Translations under genes and position numbers: made by a program | Source: JBLFWJ01 sp047611425 | GTDB lineage: Bacteria > Bacteroidota > Bacteroidia > UBA10329 | Direction: 5' to 3' | Length of the DNA: 18,125 nt | Assembly (NCBI GenBank): GCA_047611425.1 | Contig: JBLFWJ010000054.1 | Span: 1 to 18,125, forward strand | Notes under the pieces: model-generated | The model's input: the letters and a program-made list of their open reading frames with translations, nothing else | Told to the model about the DNA's origin: nothing | Database searches by the model: none | Shown here: piece after piece, positions 5,945-14,500 of the stretch | Layout of the letters: each line of letters starts with the position of its first letter | How positions within the stretch are numbered: position 1 is the first letter of the stretch

Positions 5945-6781
5945 TCAACCGAGCGCTACATCAAGCACCATCATGACAATGAATCCGCCAATAAACCCAA
6001 GAGTTGAAGTATCCGCGTATTTGTCGAGTTGTGTTTCGGGGATTACTTCCTCAATTACCACGTAAATCATCGCGCCAGCAGCAAATGAAAGTGCATAAGG
6101 CAAAATCGGAAATGCATAGATCACTGCTGCTGCGCCAATCACTCCTGCTATCGGTTCAACAATAGCACTAAGCTGACCGTACCAAAAGCTTTTAAATCGA
6201 GATACTCCCTGTCTTCTTAAGGGCATAGAAACGGCCAATCCTTCTGGAAAATTTTGTATACCAATTCCAATTGCCAAAGCGATAGCCGCTCCAATTGAAG
6301 CTCCATCTATTCCGTGTGCAACCGCTCCGAACGCAACTCCCACTGCCAATCCTTCGGGAATATTGTGAATCGTAATCGCCAATACCAAAAGCATGGTTCG
6401 GCTTAAATCCGTTTCCACCCCTTCTTTCTTCTCAATAGGAAAGTTGATATGCAAGTGCGGCATAACCTTGTCTAAACCGTATAGAAACATGGCTCCACCA
6501 AAAAAGCCTACTGCAGCTGGAAACCAGATTGGAACATTTGGGTTGGTTTGTGGTGTAATCTCAATTGCCGGAGCAAGCAATGACCAATAACTCGCAGCAA
6601 TCATTACTCCACCAGTAAATCCCAACATCCCATCAAAAAGCTGCCGGTTCATATTCTTAAAAAAGAAGACCAGCGAAGCACCAGCAGCTGTAAGCAACCA
6701 CGTAAAGGTTGTAGCCATCAATGCTTGCAATACTGGGTTTTGGGCCAGGAACCAGATTTTGCTTGCTTCAAAATATTCCAT
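5945..6781 (-). CDS. ZIP family divalent metal transporter (GufA-like)
   Basis: A 278-aa inner-membrane metal importer with about eight predicted transmembrane segments. The two signature helices are clear: His139-Asn140-Ile-Pro-Glu143 followed by GLAVG, and Asn177-Phe-Pro-Glu180 followed by GLAVS. These His/Asn/Glu residues form the metal path in ZIP proteins. A further acidic motif, VVIEEVIPE (about 241-249), lies near the end, and a charged cytoplasmic loop (PIEKKEGVETD) precedes helix IV. The GufA branch and the paired HNIPEGLA/NFPEGLA motifs fit transport of Zn, Mn or Fe; the exact metal cannot be read from sequence. It lies 68 bp downstream of the MntR/DtxR-like regulator on the same strand with no convincing promoter between them, so co-transcription and metal control are likely. 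Confidence 0.9.
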   Translation of the reverse strand: MEYFEASKIWFLAQNPVLQALMATTFTWLLTAAGASLVFFFKNMNRQLFDGMLGFTGGVMIAASYWSLLAPAIEITPQTNPNVPIWFPAAVGFFGGAMFLYGLDKVMPHLHINFPIEKKEGVETDLSRTMLLVLAITIHNIPEGLAVGVAFGAVAHGIDGASIGAAIALAIGIGIQNFPEGLAVSMPLRRQGVSRFKSFWYGQLSAIVEPIAGVIGAAAVIYAFPILPYALSFAAGAMIYVVIEEVIPETQLDKYADTSTLGFIGGFIVMMVLDVALG

Positions 6782-6849
6782 TTTCCTTAATCAATTTCCC
6801 CTTTCTTCAAAAAAAAGGTGGTGTCCGCCTAAGACGAACTGGTGAGTTG

Positions 6850-7506
6850 TTAATAGGCTACAAAAATGTGTTTGGCCACTTCGTAACTGACGTGCAATTC
6901 TTTGCCGTTTAAATCGAGTGTGACTGAACGATCAAAATCCAATCGATCGCTCAATTTGAATGCCGCTCCCAATTCAAGACCAATCTTTTTCAAGTGAGCT
7001 AAAAAGGCATCTGAATGCTCCGTCACTCCCATGACCTTGCTATCTTTTCCAATGGTTAGCTCATCAAGCTTAACTCGAGCAGGTGCTGGGAAATTCCCGT
7101 CCGAATCGGGAATAGGCCCACCATGTGGATCATACTTCGGATGCTCTAAAAACTTGTCTAACCGCTCTATGAGTAGGTCCGAATTAACATGTTCCATTTG
7201 CTCGGCAACATCGTGAACCTCATCCCATGCAAATCCTAAATGCTCCACTAGAAACACTTCCCAAAGTCTATGCTTTCTGATGATGTCAACGGCAATCTTC
7301 TGACCACGAGAAGACAAGGTTACCCCTTTATACTTCTGATAGTTGACCAGCTTCTTTCCCGCTAATCTCTTCACCATGTCAGTGACAGATGAAGCCTTAG
7401 TCTCCATTCTATCGGCCAGTGCATTGGTGCTCACACCCTTGTCTGAAAGCTTCGACAGTTTGAAAATGGCTTTGAGGTAATTCTCCTCTGTAAATGAATT
7501 CGACAT
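6850..7506 (-). CDS. MntR/DtxR family metal-dependent transcriptional regulator
   Basis: A 218-aa metal-sensing repressor. The winged helix-turn-helix is at residues 1-65 (VSTNALADRMETKASSVTDM as recognition region). The dimerisation and metal-binding domain is at about 66-145, and a C-terminal SH3/FeoA-like domain at about 150-218, so it is a full-length three-domain protein. Ligands at DtxR-like positions are His79, Glu83, His98, Glu102, Glu105 and His106. The iron-type regulators have Cys at position 102; Glu here resembles MntR and leans towards manganese. The usual Asp/Met near residue 9 is Asn. It heads the ZIP transporter transcript and is divergent from the cytochrome/Rieske/porin operon, with an operator-like palindrome in between, so autoregulation plus control of both sides is likely. 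Confidence 0.9.
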   Translation of the reverse strand: MSNSFTEENYLKAIFKLSKLSDKGVSTNALADRMETKASSVTDMVKRLAGKKLVNYQKYKGVTLSSRGQKIAVDIIRKHRLWEVFLVEHLGFAWDEVHDVAEQMEHVNSDLLIERLDKFLEHPKYDPHGGPIPDSDGNFPAPARVKLDELTIGKDSKVMGVTEHSDAFLAHLKKIGLELGAAFKLSDRLDFDRSVTLDLNGKELHVSYEVAKHIFVAY

Positions 7507-7514
7507 TACTATTG

Positions 7515-7522
7515 CAAAAATA
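7515..7522 (-). promoter_or_regulatory. -7 promoter element for the regulator/ZIP transcript
   Basis: On the minus strand this reads TATTTTTG, a full match to TAnnTTTG, only 9 bp before the ATG at 7506, implying a very short leader. No TTG is seen at the usual spacing. Confidence 0.4.
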
Positions 7523-7548
7523 TAAAATTATAGTGGGGTAATTATATT

Positions 7549-7564
7549 TTTAGACAAGCCTAAA
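7549..7564. promoter_or_regulatory. DtxR/MntR-type operator
   Basis: TTTAGACAAGCCTAAA is a 16-bp near-palindrome (6 of 7 half-site bases pair around central AA). It resembles DtxR-family boxes of the TTAGGnnnnCCTAA kind. It lies just upstream of the -7 element at 7572-7579, where binding would block the rightward promoter, and about 27 bp from the leftward -7 element. Being next to an MntR/DtxR gene makes the assignment reasonable; binding is inferred. Confidence 0.6.
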
Positions 7565-7571
7565 ACTCTTG

Positions 7572-7579
7572 TACTTTTG
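7572..7579 (+). promoter_or_regulatory. -7 promoter element for the cytochrome/Rieske/porin operon
   Basis: TACTTTTG matches TAnnTTTG, 22 bp before the ATG at 7602. A T-rich stretch (7547-7550) lies 21 bp upstream where the -33 box would be but lacks the G. The operator-like palindrome fills the spacer. Confidence 0.5.
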
Positions 7580-7601
7580 TCCTCAATTCAGATTAATCAA
7601 C

Positions 7602-8795
7602 ATGAATAAACTAATCATCAGCTTAACCGTAGCTGCTGCGGTAGTAGTGCTTGCTAGCTGTGACAAAACGGTTCCTGACGCACCGGACGAAAACTCTTTG
7701 CTTGATGGCCCTATAGAAGGATTATCTACACAAGACCAAGCTGCCTTTTTAAGAGGTGATGAGGCCTTTGCCGAGGTCTTCACCATTTCGAAGGGTCTCG
7801 GGCCAGTGTTCATTGCTAGTCAATGTTCGAGCTGCCACCCTGGCGATGGAAAAGGAAATCCATTTGTTGGGTTTCTTCGATTTGGGCAACCAGATACACT
7901 TGGTAATCAATACTTAAACCAAGGCGGCCCGCAACTTCAGCATAAAGCTATTCCTGGTTTCGAGCCTGAGGCGCTTCCGTTTGGTGCTACCTCTACCCTA
8001 CTTATCGCGCCAGCTGTTACGGGGCTTGGTTATTTGGATGCAGTGTCTGATGCTGATTTGATTGCCTTGGCGGATCCTACAGATGCCGATGGAGATGGAA
8101 TTAGTGGACGGCCACATTGGAATAACAAACCTGATTACACCGAAGACCGGCCACATACTGTCACTCAAAATGGCCAATACATAACTCGATTCGGTAAGAA
8201 AGGTGGTGCATACGATCTGCTTCATCAAACGTCTGGGGCGTATAATCAGGATATGGGGATCACCTCACAATTCGAGCCCATTGATCCTCATACTGGATTA
8301 GAAGTAGATCCTGAGGTGAGTAACCAAGTTGTGAATGATGTGGTGGCCTATCTCAAAACGTTAAAGGCCCCTTTGAGAAGAAATGAGGACGCTCCGAGTG
8401 TGATGGCTGGAGAAGCAATATTTAGTCAAGTGGCATGCAATAAATGTCATACGCCAACTATGGAATCAGGGGAATCTTCAATCTCAGTTTTATCAAATCA
8501 AACTTTCCATCCTTATACCGACATGCTTTTGCATGATATGGGAGCTGGATTAGATGACGGATACACCGAAGGATTTGCACTCACTTCAGAATGGAGAACT
8601 CCGCCTCTATGGGGACTTGGATTGTCAAAGGACGCCCAAGGTGGAAGCTACTTCTTACTACACGATGGTCGAGCGACAAGCATTGAGCAGGCTATAGAAA
8701 TGCACGGTGGTGAAGCCGAAGCGTCCAAGCTTCTCTACTCTCAACTTTCGAGCAATGAAAAGGATCAATTGATGAACTTTTTAGAATCTCTTTGA
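7602..8795 (+). CDS. Di-heme c-type cytochrome lipoprotein (DUF1111 / putative thiol oxidoreductase family)
   Basis: A 397-aa envelope protein. The ATG at 7602 is chosen over an upstream TTG in frame because it gives a lipoprotein signal with lipobox LASC (Cys20). Two haem c attachment motifs are present: Cys75-Ser-Ser-Cys78-His79 near the N-terminus and Cys279-Asn-Lys-Cys282-His283. This is the layout of the DUF1111/COG3488 family, which is distantly like di-haem cytochrome c peroxidases. A DPTDADGDGISG segment (158-169) resembles a calcium-binding loop. The WRTPPLWGLG and FLLHDGRA motifs near the C-terminus are typical of the family. The family is often found in iron-related loci of Bacteroidota, but its substrate is not settled. 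First gene of an operon with Rieske and porin genes (3-bp gap), probably repressed by the adjacent MntR-like protein. Confidence 0.88.
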   Translation: MNKLIISLTVAAAVVVLASCDKTVPDAPDENSLLDGPIEGLSTQDQAAFLRGDEAFAEVFTISKGLGPVFIASQCSSCHPGDGKGNPFVGFLRFGQPDTLGNQYLNQGGPQLQHKAIPGFEPEALPFGATSTLLIAPAVTGLGYLDAVSDADLIALADPTDADGDGISGRPHWNNKPDYTEDRPHTVTQNGQYITRFGKKGGAYDLLHQTSGAYNQDMGITSQFEPIDPHTGLEVDPEVSNQVVNDVVAYLKTLKAPLRRNEDAPSVMAGEAIFSQVACNKCHTPTMESGESSISVLSNQTFHPYTDMLLHDMGAGLDDGYTEGFALTSEWRTPPLWGLGLSKDAQGGSYFLLHDGRATSIEQAIEMHGGEAEASKLLYSQLSSNEKDQLMNFLESL

Positions 8796-8798
8796 TCA

Positions 8799-9239
8799 AT
8801 GGAAAGACGAAAATTTCTACGTTCCTGTGGCGTAGCGGCAATTGGCGCACCAGTTCTGGCAACAGTTCTACATTCATGTGGAACCGTTCACTACGCCACT
8901 TTCACGGCTGCTGGAAAGAAGCTGACAATACCACGAACAGAATTCATCAGAATTAAAAAAGACAAGGAGATTCCAAGACAATTTGTGTTGGTGAAATCTC
9001 GCGTTTCTTCTTTTCCAATCTGCCTATGGAAAGTTGACGACAATAATTTCAATGCATCATTAATGGAATGTACGCACACTGGGTGCGAGCTCAATGTAGG
9101 AGGTACCGTTTTTACGTGCCCTTGTCATGGAGCTGAATTTTCGAATAGCGGAAAATTACTCACCGGCCCTGCCGAAGAGGACCTGAGGACATTCAAAACT
9201 GAAACTGACGATGAGAATATCTACATCATACTTGCTTAG
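8799..9239 (+). CDS. Rieske [2Fe-2S] protein, exported
   Basis: A 146-aa protein holding a Rieske iron-sulfur cluster. Cluster ligands are Cys91-Thr-His93 and Cys107-Pro-Cys-His110. Cys96 and Cys109 are placed to form the disulfide seen in high-potential bc1-type Rieske proteins. The N-terminus has twin arginines (ERRKFLRS), suggesting Tat export of the folded, cluster-bearing protein, and a possible lipobox LHSC (Cys27) for anchoring. There is no cytochrome b partner nearby, so it is not an ordinary bc1 subunit. It begins 3 bp after the di-haem cytochrome stop and overlaps the porin start by 29 nt. The likely role is electron transfer with the di-haem protein in the envelope; the electron donor and acceptor are unknown. 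Confidence 0.88.
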   Translation: MERRKFLRSCGVAAIGAPVLATVLHSCGTVHYATFTAAGKKLTIPRTEFIRIKKDKEIPRQFVLVKSRVSSFPICLWKVDDNNFNASLMECTHTGCELNVGGTVFTCPCHGAEFSNSGKLLTGPAEEDLRTFKTETDDENIYIILA

Positions 9240-10464
9240 AATTTGTCTGATTGGATTGGTGGTGCTTACCACTTCCAACTTGGCCCAAGCACAAAAGTTG
9301 GACAGCCTAATCCAACGGCAAAGAGTCGATACTTCCGGAAAGATGGTAAGTATGGACGCAAGCTACAACCGCCCTTTCCTCTCTGTTGGTCGTAAAGTAA
9401 AAGTCGCTTTAGGTGGTTACCTAGAAGCCAATACACTTTACAGTTCTCAAGATGGAGTTTCGGAAGGATTGTCTTTTCAAGCTCGAAGGCTATCCATTTT
9501 TATGTCAGCTTCAATCGGCAAGAGAATCAAGTTTCTTTCCGAAATAGAATTTGAGGAAGGAGGTAAAGAAATTGGGATTGAATTCGCAGCGGTGGACATT
9601 ATGTTTCATCCTTTGGCGAATCTCCGAGGTGGAATCATCATCAACCCAATCGGATCCTTTAATCAGAATCATGATGGGCCAAAATGGGAGTTTGTAAATC
9701 GACCAGATATGGCTACTCAACTTTTACCTGCTACGTGGTCAAACGCGGGTTTTGGAATTTTCGGAAAGACCTATCATCGCAATTGGGTATTTGGGTATGA
9801 GGCATATCTCTCTAACGGTTTCGACAACACAATTATCGATAATGAGCACAACCGAACTTTTCTACCAGCATCTAAGGCTAACCCTAAACGCTTTGAAGAA
9901 AGCAACAACGGTTTGGGTCTCGTTACGGCCAAGGCTGTAATCAAGAACAGAAAGATTGGAGAATTGGGAATCTCCTACATGGGAGGTGTTTACAACAAGT
10001 ATGAGGCTGATGGAGTAACGTTGGATGTGAAGCGAAGGCTGGATGTTTTTGCAATTGATTTCAGCACAACAATAAAGAAAACGAAAACTACAATTGTTGC
10101 TGAAGCAGCATACATCATGGTTGATGTTCCATCGACTTACACGCAACAATTTGGCAACAAGCAATGGGGTGTTTTCGTGGATATCGTACAACCAATATTG
10201 AAACGAAAGATTTTGAAATGGGAGAACGCAAGTTTGAATCTGGCGTTCAGAGTTGATTACATCGACTGGAATATGGGAACGCTAAACGAAACGGGTGTTG
10301 AGATGGGCGAAACCCGACTTGCCTTAACTCCTGGAATTAGCTTTAGACCATCGCCTCAAACAGTATTAAGATTGAATTATCGGTATTTCTGGGAGCGCGA
10401 CATCCTCGACAACCCGCCATCATTGGGCGCTTCGTGGTTGTTTGGGGTCAGTACGTATTTCTAA
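9211..10464 (+). CDS. Outer-membrane porin (phosphate-selective porin O/P-like barrel)
   Basis: A 417-aa outer-membrane beta-barrel. The start at 9211 overlaps the Rieske gene by 29 nt but is supported by a good signal peptide (MRISTSYLLRICLIGLVVLT, cleavage after AQAQ). The mature part is a series of amphipathic strands such as VALGGYLEANTLYSS, RLSIFMSASIGKRIKFLSEI and VLRLNYRYFWERDIL, ending with the aromatic Phe typical of barrel proteins (LFGVSTYF). The layout resembles the porin O/P family. In this operon it would supply the outer-membrane passage for a metal ion or other substrate of the cytochrome and Rieske proteins. Its substrate cannot be read from the sequence. It converges on the subtilase gene (25-bp gap). 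Confidence 0.82.
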   Translation: MRISTSYLLRICLIGLVVLTTSNLAQAQKLDSLIQRQRVDTSGKMVSMDASYNRPFLSVGRKVKVALGGYLEANTLYSSQDGVSEGLSFQARRLSIFMSASIGKRIKFLSEIEFEEGGKEIGIEFAAVDIMFHPLANLRGGIIINPIGSFNQNHDGPKWEFVNRPDMATQLLPATWSNAGFGIFGKTYHRNWVFGYEAYLSNGFDNTIIDNEHNRTFLPASKANPKRFEESNNGLGLVTAKAVIKNRKIGELGISYMGGVYNKYEADGVTLDVKRRLDVFAIDFSTTIKKTKTTIVAEAAYIMVDVPSTYTQQFGNKQWGVFVDIVQPILKRKILKWENASLNLAFRVDYIDWNMGTLNETGVEMGETRLALTPGISFRPSPQTVLRLNYRYFWERDILDNPPSLGASWLFGVSTYF

Positions 10465-10489
10465 AAGCTATCAGTCCTTACAGAATTGC

Positions 10490-13400
10490 TTAGTGGATTA
10501 CTTCAAACTGAATGGTTTTGAATTCCTCGCCAGATACCAGATTCAATAGATACACTCCTGAAGGAAGATTCCCAGTCTCTATTTGAAATTTGCTGGATGC
10601 TCGAATTTTTGAGGATATTACTGTTCTGCCAAAAGCATCCTGTACCTCATATTTCAACTCCTCATTTTTGGCGAATCGCAAGTCAACAATTAAGAAATCG
10701 CTAGAAGGATTTGGATAAATCCGAATTCGAGCATCACTCTCCTCGATACCAGTATTTGATAAGTACAGGTTGATGTTGTCTATGTATATATTGTTTCCAG
10801 ATCCACTATGATTCTCAAATTGGATAACGGCATTGCTGTTTACAAATGCAGTTAAGTCAATTGAGTCTTTACGCCACTCATCGGCCTCCTCAGGACTAAA
10901 TGGCCCGCTGGTTGGAAAGCCCGTAGAAAGCTCTGTTCTAATCTTAGAATAGGCCAGGTCAAACGTTTGCCCGCAATCAGCCGAGACAGAAACGTTCAAA
11001 GTATCTGGCCTTGAGCCAGTTGGATACGGCCTATGTGCCACGTCAAAAGTTAAAAACGCATGGTCGAAGCCATTAAGATCCAACGGCAATAATCGATAGG
11101 TATCGACATTATTAAAATCTCCTTCAAAATCTCTATTATTAATAAACGCTGCCTCTGTGGAGTCACCAGAAGGCCCTACTACTCTCATGACTTCCCATTC
11201 TAGTAAACCATCTTGATTTTCAATTTCAGCTCCTTGAGCTAGGAAATTAGGTCCCTCAAAATCTTCGGTAAACGGTGCTGAATTTGTTGATTGGTCAAAC
11301 GAAATAATCGAGCTCAATGTATCATTACAGAACGTTTGGTCGGTTGCGTTTTCAATGTAAACTACGAATTCGTATAGTCCCTGACTAGCCGGAGATTGGA
11401 TCAATTGATCAAATGTAAATACCTCATTTTCGCCTGGTTCTAAAGTTCCTGTATACGTTTCTGTAACTGAGTTCCCATCAAATTCGTGCGTAATGTCGAA
11501 TCCCGTTTGCGCGACTGTTCCAATATTCTGCAGCATTACGGAGACTGGAATATCGCCAAGGTCACAATTAAACCCATTCTGTACTGGGCTTAATATGGCC
11601 TGAATTCCAGCATCCTCCTCTGAGTCACAACTGATTAAGCAAGGCGAATCTTCTCCGGACCAACCAATAGGAACCGCTATGGCTCGTTGGCCAACTTCAC
11701 CATTTGGTCCAATGGCACGCACAGAAAACCAACCATTTTCTCCGTAAGGAACTTGTACTGATGCCGTGGTCGTTGCAACGGTTTGAACAGAATCCATAAA
11801 ATGTTCACCTAAAAGGAAAACATCATAACCTACAGCATTGATAACCGGACTCCATTGCACTGTAACGCTATAACCATCTAGATTCCCACATGCATCAAGC
11901 TTGGCTAAATCAGTTGGTGTTTCGATTATACTGAAAGTGGTATCAGACATATCTGTAAAACCATTTCTCGTTACTCGAACTAAAGCCTGCGATGTAAGTA
12001 CATCTGGCATTTGGAATTGATAAGCTCTGGAAAACTCAGAAGCATTGGCCAGCCAAGTCCAATTGGATCCATTATCCGCGGATATTTCCAATTCGAAAAC
12101 ATCGAATTCTCCGAAAGCATCCCAGTGGATGAGATGAAAACTACTTGGCTCAAATCCTTCTCCACCAAGAGGAAAGAGCAAATCGACCTCTTCCGTCAAG
12201 AATTCATAACTCACATAATATTCTTGCGACCCGAATGGGATTGCAGTCCCGGAAATATTCAATGTGTAAGATCCAGCCGCAGGATCATTGATTGCAACTT
12301 GCTCTACATTATTAAGATGATCAACGCCAGGAACTGCAGGTAGATCAAGTGTTGTAGCATTTGGAGTATGATCTAAAACGTAAGGCAGATGATTGCTAGA
12401 AGAAGGGTCGTCTAATGATATGTCGAGGTCATTGACAAGGTCGAATTCTGCTGCCGGATCGGCTTCTAGGTCAGACCAGTAAACCATAATCTTGGCCAAC
12501 TTCACTCCTGACGGAATATCAATATTGATCTGTTGCGTTTCTCCTTGTGTAATGGTTCCATTAGCATGCCGGTCATTTTCCAATGCAGAAACCGCCTTAA
12601 AGGCATTCACTTTTCCCCAGCCGTATTTAAAATCAGGTCCGATATTGCCCAATTCATTGGCGGTGTTCATCATTATACATTTAAGTAATGCGGAAGGTGC
12701 CTCTTCCAAGTTTATCTCACGATATGCCTGGTACAATTGTCCCATAACGCCTGCAATTCCAGGTGCGGCCGCAGATGTTCCACCGAACTCCGCGTATTCA
12801 TTATCGGGATCGTTAGAGATCTGGCCCTGTCCATGAGCCGAAATATCCGGCTTGATTCTGCCGTCAAATGCGGGGCCTCTACTGCTGCTCGAAACCAAGC
12901 CATCATTTGAAAAAAGGTTTGCTGTAGCAATGCAGTTCTTTCCCGCCTTGTGGCCTCCCGTGATGTTTCCCCATTGGTCACCTGCACCGTAACCGCAATC
13001 ATTGTTGTTTGAGTTTCCAGCGGAAAACACCTGCATTAATGCCGGGTTTTCATAAATCTCTTGGTCAACGAGTTGTGTGGTCAGTGTATATCCATCGTTA
13101 CAACCATTGCTGTATGAGCTATTGAAAACCATTGCTCCGCTGTCCTGATGAAGCTCGATGGTGTTTGGAAGCTCAGCATTGTACTGTCTTATGTACAGAA
13201 AGGATGCTGGTGCCATTCCTCGGTTTTCAGGATTGAGGTTTCCTGCGCTGCCCATCACTCCTGCTACGCCATCACCGTGGGTACCGATGAAATCCTCTGC
13301 AACCGGAGATTGTTCTGTTCTCCCCTTAAAGTCGATGTGTGGTCCAACATATCCGTCATCATTAACTACCAAACTCACGCCCGAACCATCATAATTTCTA

Positions 13401-14065
13401 CCTCCAACATAGTCTACATCAATGACGTTAGATCTATGTAGATTTCTACCATCGTCTGATTCTGGTTCGCCTACAGGCGGTTGCATTTCCACAAACCGAA
13501 TCATTGACTGCATTGCGAAAGCAGGCAGGTCTCGAACAGAAACAACTGCATGTCCTAATCCATTCTTTGGATTGATGTCTTGGACATTCCATGAAAATCT
13601 ATCTCCAACGGATCTAAGACCTTGAAGGCTAACTCCATTATGAGTTCTGAAATAGAGATCCAGTCTCTGATCTCCGATTTCAGCCGTCATTTCTGACAAC
13701 TCCACTAATTCTTGACTGGCCTTATGCTCAAACTTTGGCGCAATCATTTGGATTATCCCCAATTCTTCTAAATTCTCCTGGGCCATTCCATTAGGAATAT
13801 GGGCCAAGTATGTATTTGCGGGGACGTACTGAAGTAAGTCAATTCCTGCAGCTTCAATTTTTTGAAGGTCTAGGGTTCCAGGAATCTGCTCAAACGAAAT
13901 ATATCGAGTTATCGTTTCCCCATTCATTGATCCAAACTCAAATTGACCTTGTGAAATTGCAAGGTGGCCGGATTCAAACTTGATTGTTTGAGCCGTGAGA
14001 AAAGCATCTGAAAAAACAAAAGCCAGAATAATGCAAACTAGTACTCTAAATAGGTTCAATTTCAT
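10490..14065 (-). CDS. T9SS-exported subtilisin-like serine protease, multidomain
   Basis: A 1191-aa secreted protease. The start at 14065 (MKLNLFRVLVCIILAFVF) gives a signal peptide directly; an in-frame ATG 7 codons upstream is less suitable. An N-terminal pro-region (to about 210) precedes the S8 catalytic domain: Asp236 (VVNDDGYVG), His263 (GTHGDGVAG), oxyanion Asn351 (SAGNSN) and Ser431 (GGTSAAAPG). The usual second His of HGTH is Gly. Then come a jelly-roll domain (LAKIMVYWSDLEADP), a beta-sandwich, a fibronectin III-like domain (SVTVQWSPVINAVGYDVFLL), a CARDB-like domain (VSVMLQNIGTV), a MAM/carbohydrate-binding-like sandwich (FTEDFEGPNF to NNIYIDNINLY) and a type A T9SS sorting domain (IRIYPNPSSDFLIV). 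It probably degrades proteins outside the cell. No clear promoter was found in 14066-14184, which holds nothing else recognisable. Confidence 0.92.
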   Translation of the reverse strand: MKLNLFRVLVCIILAFVFSDAFLTAQTIKFESGHLAISQGQFEFGSMNGETITRYISFEQIPGTLDLQKIEAAGIDLLQYVPANTYLAHIPNGMAQENLEELGIIQMIAPKFEHKASQELVELSEMTAEIGDQRLDLYFRTHNGVSLQGLRSVGDRFSWNVQDINPKNGLGHAVVSVRDLPAFAMQSMIRFVEMQPPVGEPESDDGRNLHRSNVIDVDYVGGRNYDGSGVSLVVNDDGYVGPHIDFKGRTEQSPVAEDFIGTHGDGVAGVMGSAGNLNPENRGMAPASFLYIRQYNAELPNTIELHQDSGAMVFNSSYSNGCNDGYTLTTQLVDQEIYENPALMQVFSAGNSNNNDCGYGAGDQWGNITGGHKAGKNCIATANLFSNDGLVSSSSRGPAFDGRIKPDISAHGQGQISNDPDNEYAEFGGTSAAAPGIAGVMGQLYQAYREINLEEAPSALLKCIMMNTANELGNIGPDFKYGWGKVNAFKAVSALENDRHANGTITQGETQQINIDIPSGVKLAKIMVYWSDLEADPAAEFDLVNDLDISLDDPSSSNHLPYVLDHTPNATTLDLPAVPGVDHLNNVEQVAINDPAAGSYTLNISGTAIPFGSQEYYVSYEFLTEEVDLLFPLGGEGFEPSSFHLIHWDAFGEFDVFELEISADNGSNWTWLANASEFSRAYQFQMPDVLTSQALVRVTRNGFTDMSDTTFSIIETPTDLAKLDACGNLDGYSVTVQWSPVINAVGYDVFLLGEHFMDSVQTVATTTASVQVPYGENGWFSVRAIGPNGEVGQRAIAVPIGWSGEDSPCLISCDSEEDAGIQAILSPVQNGFNCDLGDIPVSVMLQNIGTVAQTGFDITHEFDGNSVTETYTGTLEPGENEVFTFDQLIQSPASQGLYEFVVYIENATDQTFCNDTLSSIISFDQSTNSAPFTEDFEGPNFLAQGAEIENQDGLLEWEVMRVVGPSGDSTEAAFINNRDFEGDFNNVDTYRLLPLDLNGFDHAFLTFDVAHRPYPTGSRPDTLNVSVSADCGQTFDLAYSKIRTELSTGFPTSGPFSPEEADEWRKDSIDLTAFVNSNAVIQFENHSGSGNNIYIDNINLYLSNTGIEESDARIRIYPNPSSDFLIVDLRFAKNEELKYEVQDAFGRTVISSKIRASSKFQIETGNLPSGVYLLNLVSGEEFKTIQFEVIH

Positions 14066-14184
14066 TTGGATGGCTTGGTGACCCAATGTTACCCATTCTC
14101 GGGATATTGGCTTAAAGAAAGGTGATTCAGTTACAGCAAACGGTCTTGTTGGTTGCAGTCAATTCTATACTTCGTCTCACTCAA

Positions 14185-14218
14185 TAAAAAAGCCCCAACC
14201 ACTTTCGTGATTGGGGCT
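14185..14218 (-). terminator. Rho-independent terminator of the atpDC operon
   Basis: On the minus strand, AGCCCCAATCAC and GTGGTTGGGGCT pair around a GAAA loop and are followed by a run of six Ts. It lies 20 bp after the atpC stop. Confidence 0.88.
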
Positions 14219-14238
14219 ATAATTTCAAAATAAGCGTC

Positions 14239-14478
14239 TTACTGTTCTGCTAGTACGATCAACTTGTTGTTGTTCATTTCCATAACTCCGCCTTTGATCT
14301 CGATCAATTCTGTTTCTCCAGTAGGAGATTCAATTTTTAATTGACCAGGTCCAAGAGTGGAAATCATTGCAGCGTGCTTATCAAGCACACCGAAAGAGCC
14401 ATCCTTACCAGGAAACTTAACGTACTTGGCGTCTCCTTCGTAAATCTTCTTTTCTGGTGTTACAATTTCAAGTTGCAT
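14239..14478 (-). CDS. atpC: F1F0 ATP synthase subunit epsilon (short form)
   Basis: A 79-aa epsilon subunit of the F1 central stalk. The N-terminal beta-sandwich domain is complete: MQLEIVTPEKKIYEGDA, FPGKDGSFGVLDKHAAMIS, LGPGQLKI and GGVMEMNNNKLIVLAEQ. The protein stops where the C-terminal two-helix domain of longer epsilons (about 130-140 aa) would begin. That helical domain mediates ATP-hydrolysis inhibition in other bacteria, so this form would lack that control; short AtpC is usual in Bacteroidota. It is co-transcribed with atpD, whose stop lies 75 bp upstream; the spacer holds a long palindrome. A strong terminator follows. Confidence 0.95.
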   Translation of the reverse strand: MQLEIVTPEKKIYEGDAKYVKFPGKDGSFGVLDKHAAMISTLGPGQLKIESPTGETELIEIKGGVMEMNNNKLIVLAEQ

Positions 14479-14500
14479 CTTATTTAAGTTATGAGTTTAA

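Noticed and set aside
6782..6849. Second DtxR-type box upstream of the ZIP gene (GCCTAAG near 6826)
   Set aside because: Only one half-site is present; the other half does not match.
12011..13625. Several 60-114 aa open frames antisense to the protease gene
   Set aside because: Shadows of a conserved, clearly coding gene.
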